From Burkholderiaceae bacterium (lineage in GTDB: Bacteria; Pseudomonadota; Gammaproteobacteria; Burkholderiales; Burkholderiaceae), in contig CANCQD010000017.1 of the NCBI GenBank assembly GCA_947380285.1, positions 1 to 31,379 of the forward strand: DNA of 31,379 nucleotides, given 5' to 3'. The notes below the pieces were generated by a model. It saw only the letters and a program-made list of their open reading frames with translations, was not told where the DNA came from and ran no database searches. Each line of letters opens with the position of its first letter. Within the stretch, counting starts at the first letter, position 1. Positions 8,155 through 15,855 of the stretch are shown here, piece by piece. Made by a program: the position numbers and the translations under genes.

Positions 8155-9789
8155 ATTACCATCGAAACCCCTAACTCCAGCACTCCAGGCGCAGAAGTAC
8201 TCAGACGCCGCAGTTTTGCCATCATCTCTCACCCAGATGCAGGTAAAACAACGCTTACAGAAAAATTATTGCTTTACGCAGGAGCCATTCAAATTGCAGG
8301 CAGTGTTAAAGCTCGTAAAGCGAGTCGTCATGCAACATCTGACTGGATGGAAATTGAAAAGCAACGCGGTATTTCTGTAGCAAGCTCGGTAATGCAGATG
8401 GAATACCGCGACTGCATCATTAACTTATTAGATACTCCTGGACACCAAGATTTCTCGGAAGATACCTATCGAGTGCTGACAGCTGTTGACTCTGCCCTCA
8501 TGGTGATTGATGCTGCGAATGGTGTTGAATCTCAAACTTTACGCTTGCTTGAAGTTTGCCGAGCACGTAACACACCTATCGTGACATTCATCAACAAGAT
8601 GGATCGCGAGGTAAAACCTCCGATGGAATTAATGGATGAGATTGAAACAGCGCTCGGCATTGAAGTTGTTCCATTTACATGGCCGGTTGGCATGGGCAAA
8701 TCTTTTGCTGGCGTGATTGACATTGCCAACTCTCGCATGCGCATGTTCAAGGCGGGCGAAGATCGCGTTACTGAAGACTCACATGCGGTGGTTGATATAA
8801 ATGATCCAGCCCTTAAAGAACGTCTTGGCACTGACCTAGAAATCGCCTTAACTGAAGTAGAGTTAATTAAAGAAGCAATGCCAGCATTTGATCTCGAAGC
8901 CTTTTTAGCAGGGCGTCAGTCGCCAGTCTTTTTTGGATCGGCTATAAATAACTTTGGCGTGCGTGAGATTCTCAATACATTGGTTGAGCTTGCCCCATCA
9001 CCAGGATCGCGTAAAGCATTGCAGAGAGAAGTTAGCCCCGCAGAAAACAAGTTCACAGCCGTGGTATTTAAGATTCAGGCAAACATGGATCCAGCGCATC
9101 GTGATCGCGTTGCATTTTTACGGATTTGCTCTGGGCACTTTCAGCGTGGTATGAAATTAAAGATTTGTCGTAATGGCAAAGAGGTGCGGACAAATAACGC
9201 GCTCTCTTTTCTGTCGCAACGACGCGATATTTTAGATGAAGCCTTTCCGGGTGACATCATTGGCCTGCCCAATCACGGACTACTTCGCTTAGGTGACACA
9301 CTAACCGAGGGCGAGCAACTGCAATTCACAGGCCTGCCATTTTTTGCTCCAGAAATATTCCGCATGGTTGAGTCTGCCGATCCGTTGCGCTCGAAACAGC
9401 TGCGCACTGGACTAATGCAGTTGGGAGAGGAAGGGGCAATACAGGTCTTTAGGCCAATGGCCGGCGGCATCATGTTACTTGGTGCATTTGGCCAGCTGCA
9501 ATTCGAGGTGGTAAGCCATCGCCTGCAGACTGAATATGGTGCAGAGGTACGTCTTTTACCAGCGCGTTACAGCTTAGCTCGTTGGGTTAGCTCTGATGAT
9601 CCTGTCGCTCTGAAAAAGTTTACTCAAGAAAATATTCACCGCATGGCAGAAGATGTGGTGGGTGCATCTGTATTCTTAGCATCACACAAGTCAGAATTAG
9701 ATGTAGCGCAACAGCGCTGGGAGTCTATTCAATTCCACGCCCTCAGAGAGCACGCCGGTCTAATTTATCAATCAGACCTAGCCGGCTAA
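8155..9789 (+). CDS. prfC: Peptide chain release factor 3 (non-canonical start)
   Basis: GTPase that removes RF1/RF2 from the ribosome after termination. From 8155 the product is about 544 residues, against 529 for E. coli RF3. The reading frame carries EVLRRRSFAIISHPDAGKTT (switch and P-loop), then DTPGHQDFSEDTYRVL, FINKMDRE and an RF3-type C-terminal domain. In frame, a TAG ends at 8139 and no ATG, GTG, TTG or CTG occurs before the P-loop. The first TTG (8269) would delete the GTP-binding loop. ATT at 8155 (reading as M-T-I-E-T-P), ATT at 8140 or ATC at 8161 must therefore serve, unless there is a mutation or sequencing error. No strong ribosome site is seen. Confidence 0.9.
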   Translation: MTIETPNSSTPGAEVLRRRSFAIISHPDAGKTTLTEKLLLYAGAIQIAGSVKARKASRHATSDWMEIEKQRGISVASSVMQMEYRDCIINLLDTPGHQDFSEDTYRVLTAVDSALMVIDAANGVESQTLRLLEVCRARNTPIVTFINKMDREVKPPMELMDEIETALGIEVVPFTWPVGMGKSFAGVIDIANSRMRMFKAGEDRVTEDSHAVVDINDPALKERLGTDLEIALTEVELIKEAMPAFDLEAFLAGRQSPVFFGSAINNFGVREILNTLVELAPSPGSRKALQREVSPAENKFTAVVFKIQANMDPAHRDRVAFLRICSGHFQRGMKLKICRNGKEVRTNNALSFLSQRRDILDEAFPGDIIGLPNHGLLRLGDTLTEGEQLQFTGLPFFAPEIFRMVESADPLRSKQLRTGLMQLGEEGAIQVFRPMAGGIMLLGAFGQLQFEVVSHRLQTEYGAEVRLLPARYSLARWVSSDDPVALKKFTQENIHRMAEDVVGASVFLASHKSELDVAQQRWESIQFHALREHAGLIYQSDLAG

Positions 9790-9810
9790 AAACTCGGACC
9801 CTTCATTGAA

Positions 9811-10056
9811 TTATTTTATTGCTTTACAGTCAAATACAGCGACTAGCTGGGTATCGCTGCTTCTGAATGAAGCAACCTTGCCGTACTGCTCACAATAGGC
9901 ATTCGCCTTCTTTGTTAATTGCTCAATTGACTCACCACTACTATTTAGAAAGGTGACGTGGTTAGAATCTGATGCATCGGTATATACCGCAGCACAACCG
10001 CCCAACAAAAATATACACAATATGCTGAACGTAGAAAATCTTAATAACGCATTCAT
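9811..10056 (-). CDS. Small secreted lipoprotein, function unknown
   Basis: Product of 81 residues beginning with a lipoprotein signal peptide whose lipobox is LLGGC, placing the acylated cysteine at about position 21. The mature part of about 60 residues contains a second Cys pair (NAYCEQYG and VFDCKAIK) that could form a disulfide. The ATG at 10056 is preceded by AAAGGA at good spacing, so the GTG one codon earlier is not needed. It converges with prfC. No recognised family. Confidence 0.72.
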   Translation of the reverse strand: MNALLRFSTFSILCIFLLGGCAAVYTDASDSNHVTFLNSSGESIEQLTKKANAYCEQYGKVASFRSSDTQLVAVFDCKAIK

Positions 10057-10077
10057 CACAAATCCTTTGGATGTAAT

Positions 10078-10320
10078 TTAGAATTCATTAAGCCTTAACT
10101 TTTTTATAAGTTTTACAGTGATCTTGCTAGCAAGTGGTCTGTATAACACGATGCCAGCTATCGCAACCGGGTAAGCCACCAACCATACCTCAAACCAAAC
10201 CCAAAAGAAATTTTCTGCGAAGCTAACACGCGCAAATGTAGTGGCAAATGTAATCGTTGCAGACATTAAGAAGCCCATTACTAAGGCAAAAACAAGATTA
10301 GGTAAATTGATCATGATCAC
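10078..10320 (-). CDS. DUF2798-like small membrane protein
   Basis: Eighty-residue protein with two predicted transmembrane helices (LVFALVMGFLMSATITFAT and VWLVAYPVAIAGIVLY) joined by a short loop and ending in a basic tail (KITVKLIKKLR). Size, the two-helix layout and the FWVWFEVWLVAYPVA stretch match DUF2798 proteins. Their role is unknown. It lies 21 bp upstream of the lipoprotein gene on the same strand, so the two may be cotranscribed. Confidence 0.7.
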   Translation of the reverse strand: MIMINLPNLVFALVMGFLMSATITFATTFARVSFAENFFWVWFEVWLVAYPVAIAGIVLYRPLASKITVKLIKKLRLNEF

Positions 10321-10442
10321 ATCATAGCGTCTGAGCTTGTTAACTGTTATTCTGGACTGTGATCACTATTGTGCGCCCTAGACAGGGGAATCTCTTGAGA
10401 AAGTCTATGAGATTCATCATTCCATTACTCTAGGAAAATTCC

Positions 10443-10625
10443 ATGGCTGTTGGCCAAAATCAAAGAACCAGAAAAAATGACTCTATGCTCACTAAAACAG
10501 GAAAAGCCCGTTTAGGCCCCTTGAATACAGCACAACTTACCAAGTTATTAGAGTCAAGCACTAAACCCAAAGAGAAGGGCAAAATATTGCGAGCTCTTAG
10601 CAAACATAAAGTTGTTGTCGCATAA
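10443..10625 (+). CDS. Small basic protein of unknown function
   Basis: Sixty residues, rich in Lys and Arg, without membrane segments. A basic N-terminus (GQNQRTRKNDSML) leads to a short helix-prone region (LNTAQLTKLLESSTKPKEKG) and a basic C-terminus (RALSKHKVVVA). AGGAAA lies nine bases before the ATG and a strong terminator follows the stop directly, so this looks like a real monocistronic gene. The charge suggests a nucleic-acid or ribosome contact, which is inference only. Confidence 0.68.
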   Translation: MAVGQNQRTRKNDSMLTKTGKARLGPLNTAQLTKLLESSTKPKEKGKILRALSKHKVVVA

Positions 10626-10627
10626 TT

Positions 10628-10655
10628 AAAAAGCCCCGCTAAACGGGGCTTTTTA
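10628..10655. terminator. Bidirectional intrinsic terminator
   Basis: Near-perfect hairpin with stem AAAAAGCCCCG pairing CGGGGCTTTTT around a five-base loop, so it has a T-run in both directions. It lies between the small basic gene (forward) and the DMT permease gene (reverse) and can serve both. Confidence 0.92.
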
Positions 10656-10676
10656 CTTTCGCAGCGTATTTGAAAA

Positions 10677-11549
10677 CTATGCCCTTTTCACCAGCATTCT
10701 TTTTCCCAGCATTACAGTCGATACAACCAATACTGCGAATATTAAGTTCATCACAGTCAGCGAATCACCAAGTAAAAAGCTAGCCGCCACCAGAGTGCAA
10801 AAAGGTTGAATTAATTGCACCTGACTGACCCTTGCAATACCGCCAATCGCAAGCCCTTCGTACCAAAAGAAAAAGCCAAGAAACATTGGAAATAAACTCA
10901 GGTAGGTAAAACTAGTCCAGGCAACAACTCCGGCATCTATATACCCTGGACTGTATGTTAACCAGCTCATCACAATATTTAGTGGCAATGAAATAACTAA
11001 GGCCCAGGAAATGACGGCGCGTGGATTCATTCTTCTGGAGAGCTCGCCGCCCTCTACATATCCAATACAGGCGCTAATTCCGCCAAGCACTAGAAGGCCA
11101 TCAATATAAGTAAAGCTTCCGGAACTCTTGAGCAAGGCGTAAATAATAACTAAGCCAGCCCCTAAAAGTGATACTAGCCAAAACCCCAGAGAAGGGCGCT
11201 CTTTAAAGCGTAGAACGCCAATCACCGTTGTAGCCAGTGGCATCATTCCCAAGATTACCGCTCCATGAGACGATGACCCCTGGGTCATTGCCACAGTAGT
11301 AAAGATGGGAAATCCAAATACAACGCCTAAAGCAATAACTACAAACTTCACAAAATCCACTTTGCTAGGTGTAGCCTCTTTTTTATAGACTAGATAAGCT
11401 AGCGCTACCAGCCCAGCCAAAGTCGCCCTGCCAAAAGCAATGAAATAAGGACTGAAACTTAAGACGGCAATTTTACTAACCGGTAGCGTTAAGCTAAATA
11501 TGAGGATGCCGATAAAACCAATCAGCATTCCTTTGCTTTCTTTATTCAC
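10677..11549 (-). CDS. EamA/DMT-family permease
   Basis: Inner-membrane drug/metabolite transporter family member of 290 residues with about ten hydrophobic segments in two EamA halves. Typical features are the N-terminal GFIGILIFSLTLPVSKIAV, the first-half end in VVFGFPIFTTVAMTQGSSSHGAV, and second-half GFFFWYEGLAIGGIARVSQV followed by QLIQPFCTLVAASFLLG. The start appears to be GTG at 11549, after an AAGG. The substrate cannot be assigned. It ends at the shared terminator. Confidence 0.85.
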   Translation of the reverse strand: MNKESKGMLIGFIGILIFSLTLPVSKIAVLSFSPYFIAFGRATLAGLVALAYLVYKKEATPSKVDFVKFVVIALGVVFGFPIFTTVAMTQGSSSHGAVILGMMPLATTVIGVLRFKERPSLGFWLVSLLGAGLVIIYALLKSSGSFTYIDGLLVLGGISACIGYVEGGELSRRMNPRAVISWALVISLPLNIVMSWLTYSPGYIDAGVVAWTSFTYLSLFPMFLGFFFWYEGLAIGGIARVSQVQLIQPFCTLVAASFLLGDSLTVMNLIFAVLVVSTVMLGKRMLVKRA

Positions 11550-11625
11550 CTTCGCCCTTTTTTAGTATTGAGTTGATTGTATTAACAATAGGTCGGGCGT
11601 GGGCTGTAATATGCAAGTACTCCTT

Positions 11626-12129
11626 ATGAAATTAAACGCTCATATTCAGGCCATCTATCTTGCCCCCTCCGCTGGTGCGCAGATGAAATCGGTCAGTCAC
11701 GCCAAGATCATTGCCGACCATGGCTTGGAGGGTGACCGCTATGCCATGAATACGGGCGCATACTCAACCGTTGAACCAATAAAAGTACGTCATATCAGCC
11801 TAATAGCCTTATCAGGCATTGAGACAGCAAATGACTGGCTATTAGCTGGCGATGAACCCCCTTTTGATGGAGCCGAAACACGCCGCAATATTGTGCTCGA
11901 AGGAATTTCTGCGTCGGAGCTTAATGACTTAGTCGGACAGCGATTTCAGTTGGGCAATATTCAGCTGCTAGGCACAGAACTGTGCACCCCATGTGAAAGG
12001 CCCGCCCAACTACTGAATAGGCCAAGCTTCATGGATGCATTTGAGGGGCGTGGCGGGCTTCGGGCAGAGATTCTTAATTCTGGATCCCTTGCTGTTGGTG
12101 ACAAACTATTTAAAGAGAACAAGAAATAA
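11626..12129 (+). CDS. MOSC-domain protein
   Basis: Predicted cytoplasmic sulfur-carrier protein related to the C-terminal domain of molybdenum cofactor sulfurases. Product of about 167 residues with the early signature LEGDRYAMNTG, the ETRRNIVLEGI block and the conserved cysteine in ELCTPCERP, where sulfur would be carried. An ATG at 11626 gives a start typical of the family (MKLNAHIQAIYLAPSAG). A GTG at 11599 and an ATG at 11611 are upstream alternatives, none with a strong ribosome site. It is one base from the next gene. Partner and acceptor are unknown. Confidence 0.82.
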   Translation: MKLNAHIQAIYLAPSAGAQMKSVSHAKIIADHGLEGDRYAMNTGAYSTVEPIKVRHISLIALSGIETANDWLLAGDEPPFDGAETRRNIVLEGISASELNDLVGQRFQLGNIQLLGTELCTPCERPAQLLNRPSFMDAFEGRGGLRAEILNSGSLAVGDKLFKENKK

Positions 12130-12130
12130 G

Positions 12131-12526
12131 ATGATTGAATACCGAGATAACGCCACCATTACTGCTGAGCAAGCCATCGATCTTTACAAACGCTCCACAC
12201 TTGGAGAGCGACGCCCCATTCATAACGTTCAGACTTTTGACGCCATGGTCAAAAACGCTAACCTCACAATTACCGCATGGGATGGGGAATCGTTGGTGGG
12301 CATTTCTCGATCACTAACCGACTTTGCCTATGTGGCTTATCTTGCGGATTTAGCGGTTGATCAACAATACCAACGCTCCGGCATTGGCAAACAGCTGATC
12401 GAGGAAACTAAAGTGCGACTTGGCCCCGAATGCATGATCGTTCTTTTGGCGGCGCCCAAGGCAAACGAATACTACGAACATATTGGCTTTGAGCACAATC
12501 CACGTGCCTGGACGCTCAAAAAATAA
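12131..12526 (+). CDS. GNAT-family N-acetyltransferase
   Basis: Cytoplasmic acyl-CoA-dependent acetyltransferase, 131 residues, a compact single GNAT domain. Motif A is clear: LADLAVDQQYQRSGIGKQLI, with the Q-x-x-G-x-G acetyl-CoA loop. The C-terminal ANEYYEHIGFEHNP supplies the catalytic-region tyrosines. The ATG at 12131 is one base after the MOSC stop. The open frame extends further left but that part overlaps MOSC and is not GNAT-like. Substrate unknown. Confidence 0.85.
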   Translation: MIEYRDNATITAEQAIDLYKRSTLGERRPIHNVQTFDAMVKNANLTITAWDGESLVGISRSLTDFAYVAYLADLAVDQQYQRSGIGKQLIEETKVRLGPECMIVLLAAPKANEYYEHIGFEHNPRAWTLKK

Positions 12527-12547
12527 TTAAATCTTTATCATTGCTGC

Positions 12548-13192
12548 ATGACTATCACTCGATTTTGCTTAGTTCGCCATGGTGAGACCGACTGGAATGC
12601 AGCGCGCCGTCTTCAAGGCCATACAGATATTGACCTAAATGCTAGAGGCCTCGCCCAAGCAGAACAAATGGCGTGTGTACTTAAGCGAATCAATCTGCAA
12701 TTTGATGTTTTATATACAAGCGACCTCCAACGCGCAGTCAAGACTGCAGAAGCAATAGAGCAATTATTTAAAACATCTGCAATCCGCAATGTCGCACTGA
12801 GAGAACGCCACCTTGGCGCGTTACAAGGCTTAACCACTAATGAAGCTCCAGTGCGTGAGCCAGAGCTCTGGAAATCCCATCTGAGTAGAAATATTCAAGA
12901 GAATTTACGTAACGGCGAAAGCATTCAACAATTTTCGGATCGCATCAAAAATGTACTTGAGGAAATTCGGGCTCAGCATTTAGGTAAAACCATTTTGTTG
13001 GTAAGCCATGGTGGCACATTAGACATGATGTATAGAATTGCAAGCAATCAACCCCTAGATGCCGAGAAGACTGTTGCAGTGCCCAATGCCTCACTCAACT
13101 GGATCAGCCACGATGAGCTAGCCTGGAAAGTTGACGGCTGGGCCGATACCAGCCATCTAGTAGATTCGGCCCTAGATAATTTAGACCTTTAA
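12548..13192 (+). CDS. Histidine phosphatase (phosphoglycerate mutase-like)
   Basis: Branch-1 histidine phosphatase of 214 residues. The catalytic RHG motif is at the N-terminus (LVRHGETDWN, His11), followed by LQGHTDIDLNARG, the ERHLGALQG block with a catalytic acid, and the second His in LLVSHGGTLD. It resembles GpmB/CobC/PhoE-type enzymes. The substrate may be a sugar phosphate or cofactor phosphate and cannot be told. It sits 21 bp behind the GNAT gene in a forward cluster. Confidence 0.87.
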   Translation: MTITRFCLVRHGETDWNAARRLQGHTDIDLNARGLAQAEQMACVLKRINLQFDVLYTSDLQRAVKTAEAIEQLFKTSAIRNVALRERHLGALQGLTTNEAPVREPELWKSHLSRNIQENLRNGESIQQFSDRIKNVLEEIRAQHLGKTILLVSHGGTLDMMYRIASNQPLDAEKTVAVPNASLNWISHDELAWKVDGWADTSHLVDSALDNLDL

Positions 13193-13220
13193 TAAGCCGG
13201 CATGGGCTTATGATGATGCA

Positions 13221-13994
13221 ATGCAATCCTACTTTGCCTTAGCCGCAGCCCTCGTATTTGGGCTTTTAATGCCATGCTCATCCTATGCAATCACCGACGT
13301 TCCTGATGAACTTCCTGATCGCATTGTTGGAGATATCGGCGCAGCTGTTTATACCTCTAACTTACATATTGGAACCGAAGGCACTCAATCCTTAGTACTC
13401 CCTTATGCTTTTTTTGACTATCAGCGTTTCTTTGCCCGCATAGATGAAGTAGGTATTAAAACTTTTAAGCTGGGCTATGGCTACTTTGAGGTAATTGGAA
13501 AAATAAACTTAGACAGCTATAAAGTGAAGTCTTCAATCAATGGAAATTCAATTAATCGAAGCGATCCCATTCCTCTGGGCTTGGGGACTTTTCAAGAAAC
13601 ACCCATTGGTGGATTTTTTGTAAATGCGTATCATGATTTTGGAAAATCCAAAGGCGCTCTGTATGAATTTTTATACTTCGCCGAAATTGAAACCTATAAA
13701 AAGGTTGTGATCTATCCCCAAGTTGGCGTAGAGCGACAGTCAAGTCAATACGCTAATTATTACTATGGCATTAACCCTGGAGAGTCGACGCTTACTGGCT
13801 ACACAGCCTATACGGCCGCCGCAACCAATAATCTTTTGGCAGGCCTGATGGTGGAAATTCCGGTAGTGGATAACTGGTACATCAATATTTATGGCAAACG
13901 CAAATGGATGGGTAGTGGGATCAATAACAGCCCAGTCATGAATCGTTCATTCCAAGATAATATTTTTATGGCTCTCGCTTATCGCTTTAAGTAA
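13221..13994 (+). CDS. MipA/OmpV-family outer-membrane protein
   Basis: Predicted outer-membrane beta-barrel of 257 residues. A signal peptide ends near SSYA at about residue 23. The mature part has alternating aromatic strands and a terminal aromatic strand ending in ALAYRFK, as for Bam substrates. The fold matches MipA/OmpV: an early GAAVYTSNLHIGTEG, LPYAFFDYQRFFARIDEVG, QSSQYANYYYGINPGE and a C-terminal MNRSFQDNIFMALAYRF. Members scaffold murein synthesis enzymes or form barrels of unclear role. Last in the MOSC-GNAT-phosphatase cluster. Confidence 0.84.
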   Translation: MQSYFALAAALVFGLLMPCSSYAITDVPDELPDRIVGDIGAAVYTSNLHIGTEGTQSLVLPYAFFDYQRFFARIDEVGIKTFKLGYGYFEVIGKINLDSYKVKSSINGNSINRSDPIPLGLGTFQETPIGGFFVNAYHDFGKSKGALYEFLYFAEIETYKKVVIYPQVGVERQSSQYANYYYGINPGESTLTGYTAYTAAATNNLLAGLMVEIPVVDNWYINIYGKRKWMGSGINNSPVMNRSFQDNIFMALAYRFK

Positions 13995-13996
13995 AC

Positions 13997-14036
13997 AGCA
14001 ATTAATAAGCCACACGTAGGTCGCTTATTAATTGCT
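13997..14036. terminator. Long inverted repeat between converging genes
   Basis: A 14-bp perfect inverted repeat (AGCAATTAATAAGC and its complement) with a 12-base loop sits between the MipA-like stop and the end of a small minus-strand gene. It is AT-rich and has no long T-run, so it is a weak terminator or an mRNA 3'-protecting hairpin. Confidence 0.5.
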
Positions 14037-14041
14037 TACCA

Positions 14042-14233
14042 TTACTTAGCAGCTTGTAATTTATTTTGATCTGATACGCAAAAATCTACGATCACATCGG
14101 CAAAACTTAAATAGCGAGAATTGCTTTTTCTAAAGCGATCAATCTCAGCAGCTAATGGGGATGCAACACCCTTGAAGCTAGCATCTTCGTAGCCAGGATG
14201 ATATGGAGCCTCTTCAACAAATTTGTTTGTCAT
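14042..14233 (-). CDS. Small hypothetical protein
   Basis: Sixty-three residues, acidic N-terminus (TNKFVEEAPYHPGYED), no membrane segment or signal. AAGG stands about seven bases before the ATG. It is the first ORF of reasonable size downstream of the glycine riboswitch on the same strand, about 170 bp away with a weak hairpin between. It is not recognisable as any glycine-related protein. Coding status is plausible but unproven. Confidence 0.5.
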   Translation of the reverse strand: MTNKFVEEAPYHPGYEDASFKGVASPLAAEIDRFRKSNSRYLSFADVIVDFCVSDQNKLQAAK

Positions 14234-14294
14234 ACGTTTACCTTAATTAGTTAGCGCCTCAAAATAAATCATTTCGGGGAATACTGGTGAAATA

Positions 14295-14312
14295 AAACCG
14301 TAATAGCGGTGC
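14295..14312 (-). terminator. Weak hairpin with T-run after the riboswitch leader
   Basis: On the minus strand ACCG-CTATTA-CGGT is followed by TTTTATTT. The four-base-pair stem is weak, but the position, after the short ORF that follows the glycine riboswitch, suggests the riboswitch transcript may end here. Confidence 0.35.
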
Positions 14313-14328
14313 GATAAAAATAAGCGAA

Positions 14329-14394
14329 CTATTCGATCAGAATTTGCATAAAGATTCCCCCAAAGCAGCCCATCAACACATGGCCATGCCACAT
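14329..14394 (-). CDS. Micro-ORF directly behind the glycine riboswitch
   Basis: A 21-codon ORF starting nine bases after the second glycine aptamer. The product has a hydrophobic stretch (VLMGCFGGIFMQILI) between a polar N-terminus (MWHGH) and a final Glu. GGGGAG lies upstream of the start, and an internal ATG is preceded by a good GGGGGA. It may be a regulated micropeptide or the stub of a lost glycine-responsive gene. The longer open frame reaching back through the aptamers is not a protein. Confidence 0.3.
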   Translation of the reverse strand: MWHGHVLMGCFGGIFMQILIE

Positions 14395-14402
14395 AGATGG
14401 AT

Positions 14403-14591
14403 GCCGCTCCCCCTGTCCTTGATACCTGAGAGATTCACACCAAGCCTTGCTTAGTGCTTGCTCCTTCGGTGCACCATAAAGATGGTGGCTCTCCAGACGG
14501 CTATTTAGGATAAGCAGTACCTTCCTGGTGGATACCTGAGCGTTCATGGGAGTTTGCGCCTTCGGTGGAGGGAAGCCCCTCGCTCTCCTGC
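14403..14591 (-). ncRNA. Tandem glycine riboswitch (two aptamers)
   Basis: Two complete glycine aptamers on the minus strand. Aptamer 1 (14514-14591) is closed by GCAG/CTGC and carries GGAGAG, CACCGAAGGCGCAAAC and AACGCTCAGGTA. Aptamer 2 (14403-14501) is closed by GCCG/CGGC and carries GGAGAGCC, CACCGAAGGAGCAAGC, GAATCTCTCAGGT and AAGGACAGGGGGAG. A 12-nt linker separates them. These are the signature blocks of the gcvT-type glycine riboswitch. Known members control gcvTHP or glycine transport, but neither lies downstream here. Confidence 0.95.
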
Positions 14592-14599
14592 TTATGAAA

Positions 14600-14626
14600 A
14601 TTATAATCTGATGATACTTTTATCAA
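14600..14626 (-). promoter_or_regulatory. Promoter of the glycine riboswitch transcript
   Basis: On the minus strand TTGATA (14621-14626) and a perfect TATAAT (14600-14605) are separated by 15 bp. The predicted start near 14593 is at the first bases of aptamer 1, so the RNA has its own promoter and is not read from the upstream TSUP gene. Confidence 0.65.
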
Positions 14627-14651
14627 ACTAATGATTTATACCAATATTTGC

Positions 14652-15386
14652 TTAAAAAGACATTGCGAGAATAGAGAGGCCCGAGATGAGCATTACCAAC
14701 TCCATCAGTAATAGAAATTTCTTTTCTGGCAATGCGAGCACAATTCTCTTGGAGAAAATAGAGCCAACTAAGACGAAACTACCTATCAGAAGTCCTTGAA
14801 TAATTGCGGCCGTATTCAAAAAACCTAGCTGGTGAAAAGTTATGCCCTTAGTAAATAGAATTGACAAAGTGCTGGCAGCCTCTGTACCCAAAAAGGCTCC
14901 TTTGCTTAGGCCATATGCCAAAAAGAAAGGTGTGTTGATGGCGCCTGTTGTTGCTACAAGGCCTGTCAAATACCCAATGCCAGCGCCCACTAGGCCCATC
15001 TGCCAAAGCTTTAAATAAAAATTCTTTTTACGCATCCAACGACGAATCGGGATGAGTAAGATTAAAAATATTCCTAGAGTAATTTCAATGAAGCGCTCAT
15101 CAAGCTGCACTAGAGTATTGACACCTAGCACTGTGAATGGAATTGCTGTCAGACTATAGACTAAGCAAACTCGCCATTGAATCACGCTCCACCACAAAAA
15201 AATACGCGAGAGATTTGCTACTGTGGCCACCAATGCGATTACAGGTATCGCCTGGATTGGCCCATAGAAATAAACCAAGGCCGGCATCAATATGATGGTG
15301 GTCCCAAAACCAATAACTCCACCCAAAACCCCTGCACCTAGGCCTAGTAAGCCCAGGACCAAGGCCTGAATAATCAGATCAGACAA
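14652..15386 (-). CDS. TauE/SafE-family (TSUP) permease
   Basis: Inner-membrane anion permease of 244 residues with seven or eight hydrophobic segments. The family's glycine-rich N-terminus is visible (LGLLGLGAGVLGGVIGFGT, followed by PALVYFYGP), as is the second-half repeat GAGIGYLTGLVATTGAIN. Members export sulfite, sulfoacetate or related anions; the substrate here is unknown. The start seems to be TTG at 15384-15386. Its stop is 47 bp before the riboswitch promoter. Confidence 0.83.
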   Translation of the reverse strand: MSDLIIQALVLGLLGLGAGVLGGVIGFGTTIILMPALVYFYGPIQAIPVIALVATVANLSRIFLWWSVIQWRVCLVYSLTAIPFTVLGVNTLVQLDERFIEITLGIFLILLIPIRRWMRKKNFYLKLWQMGLVGAGIGYLTGLVATTGAINTPFFLAYGLSKGAFLGTEAASTLSILFTKGITFHQLGFLNTAAIIQGLLIGSFVLVGSIFSKRIVLALPEKKFLLLMELVMLISGLSILAMSF

Positions 15387-15419
15387 GCCGGTTATCTCGA
15401 TTCAATTTTTGAAAATTGC

Positions 15420-15569
15420 TTAGCGTCCCTGACAATCTACAGGCATCTCCCACATAGGCTTGCCACTGTAATTGCAATTAACGCCAACTGGAGAGGTAGT
15501 GCTTGCTTGGCAACCACTTAAGATCAAAGCAAATAAGGATACAGCCAATGTAATGAATGTTTTTTTCAT
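15420..15569 (-). CDS. 49-residue lipoprotein
   Basis: A short gene encoding a lipoprotein signal peptide (MKKTFITLAVSLFALILSGC; lipid-modified Cys at 20) and a mature part of only about 30 residues with two further cysteines (VNCNYSG and PVDCQGR), which could form a disulfide. The clean lipobox, basic N-terminus and cysteine pattern make it a likely real gene. No family recognised. It stands between the TSUP gene and a small membrane protein gene, all on the minus strand. Confidence 0.66.
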   Translation of the reverse strand: MKKTFITLAVSLFALILSGCQASTTSPVGVNCNYSGKPMWEMPVDCQGR

Positions 15570-15626
15570 GTTGTTTTATCTCAATTAAATTAATGTTTTA
15601 TAGATGCCGGTTAATGCACTGAATGA

Positions 15627-15845
15627 TCAACCAGCGAACTTATACGCGACCCATCCTAAGTTTAAAAAAACTAACGCAATGAGCGTGAAAAAAGTAAATT
15701 TCATTCCCAGTACGCGCTTACTGAAATCTGGTGGAGGAGTATTGATGCCCTTTGCATGTATCAAACGCCCAATAATGATGGCAAAAGAAAGCTGGATCAA
15801 GATCATTGTCAGCAAAGAAGCAATGATTGAAGTGACCAATAACAT
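15627..15845 (-). CDS. Small two-helix membrane protein
   Basis: Seventy-two residues with two hydrophobic helices (LLVTSIIASLLTMILIQLSF and FTFFTLIALVFLNLGWVAYK) around a polar loop containing KGINTPPPDFSKR. The function is unknown. It ends 57 bp before the small lipoprotein gene and begins 10 bp after the haloacid dehalogenase stop, so it is probably cotranscribed with both. Confidence 0.62.
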   Translation of the reverse strand: MLLVTSIIASLLTMILIQLSFAIIIGRLIHAKGINTPPPDFSKRVLGMKFTFFTLIALVFLNLGWVAYKFAG

Positions 15846-15855
15846 TGATTATTCC

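Noticed and set aside
14329..14547. A 72-codon minus-strand ORF across the glycine riboswitch
   Set aside because: Most of it is aptamer sequence conserved as RNA; only the last 21 codons lie outside it.
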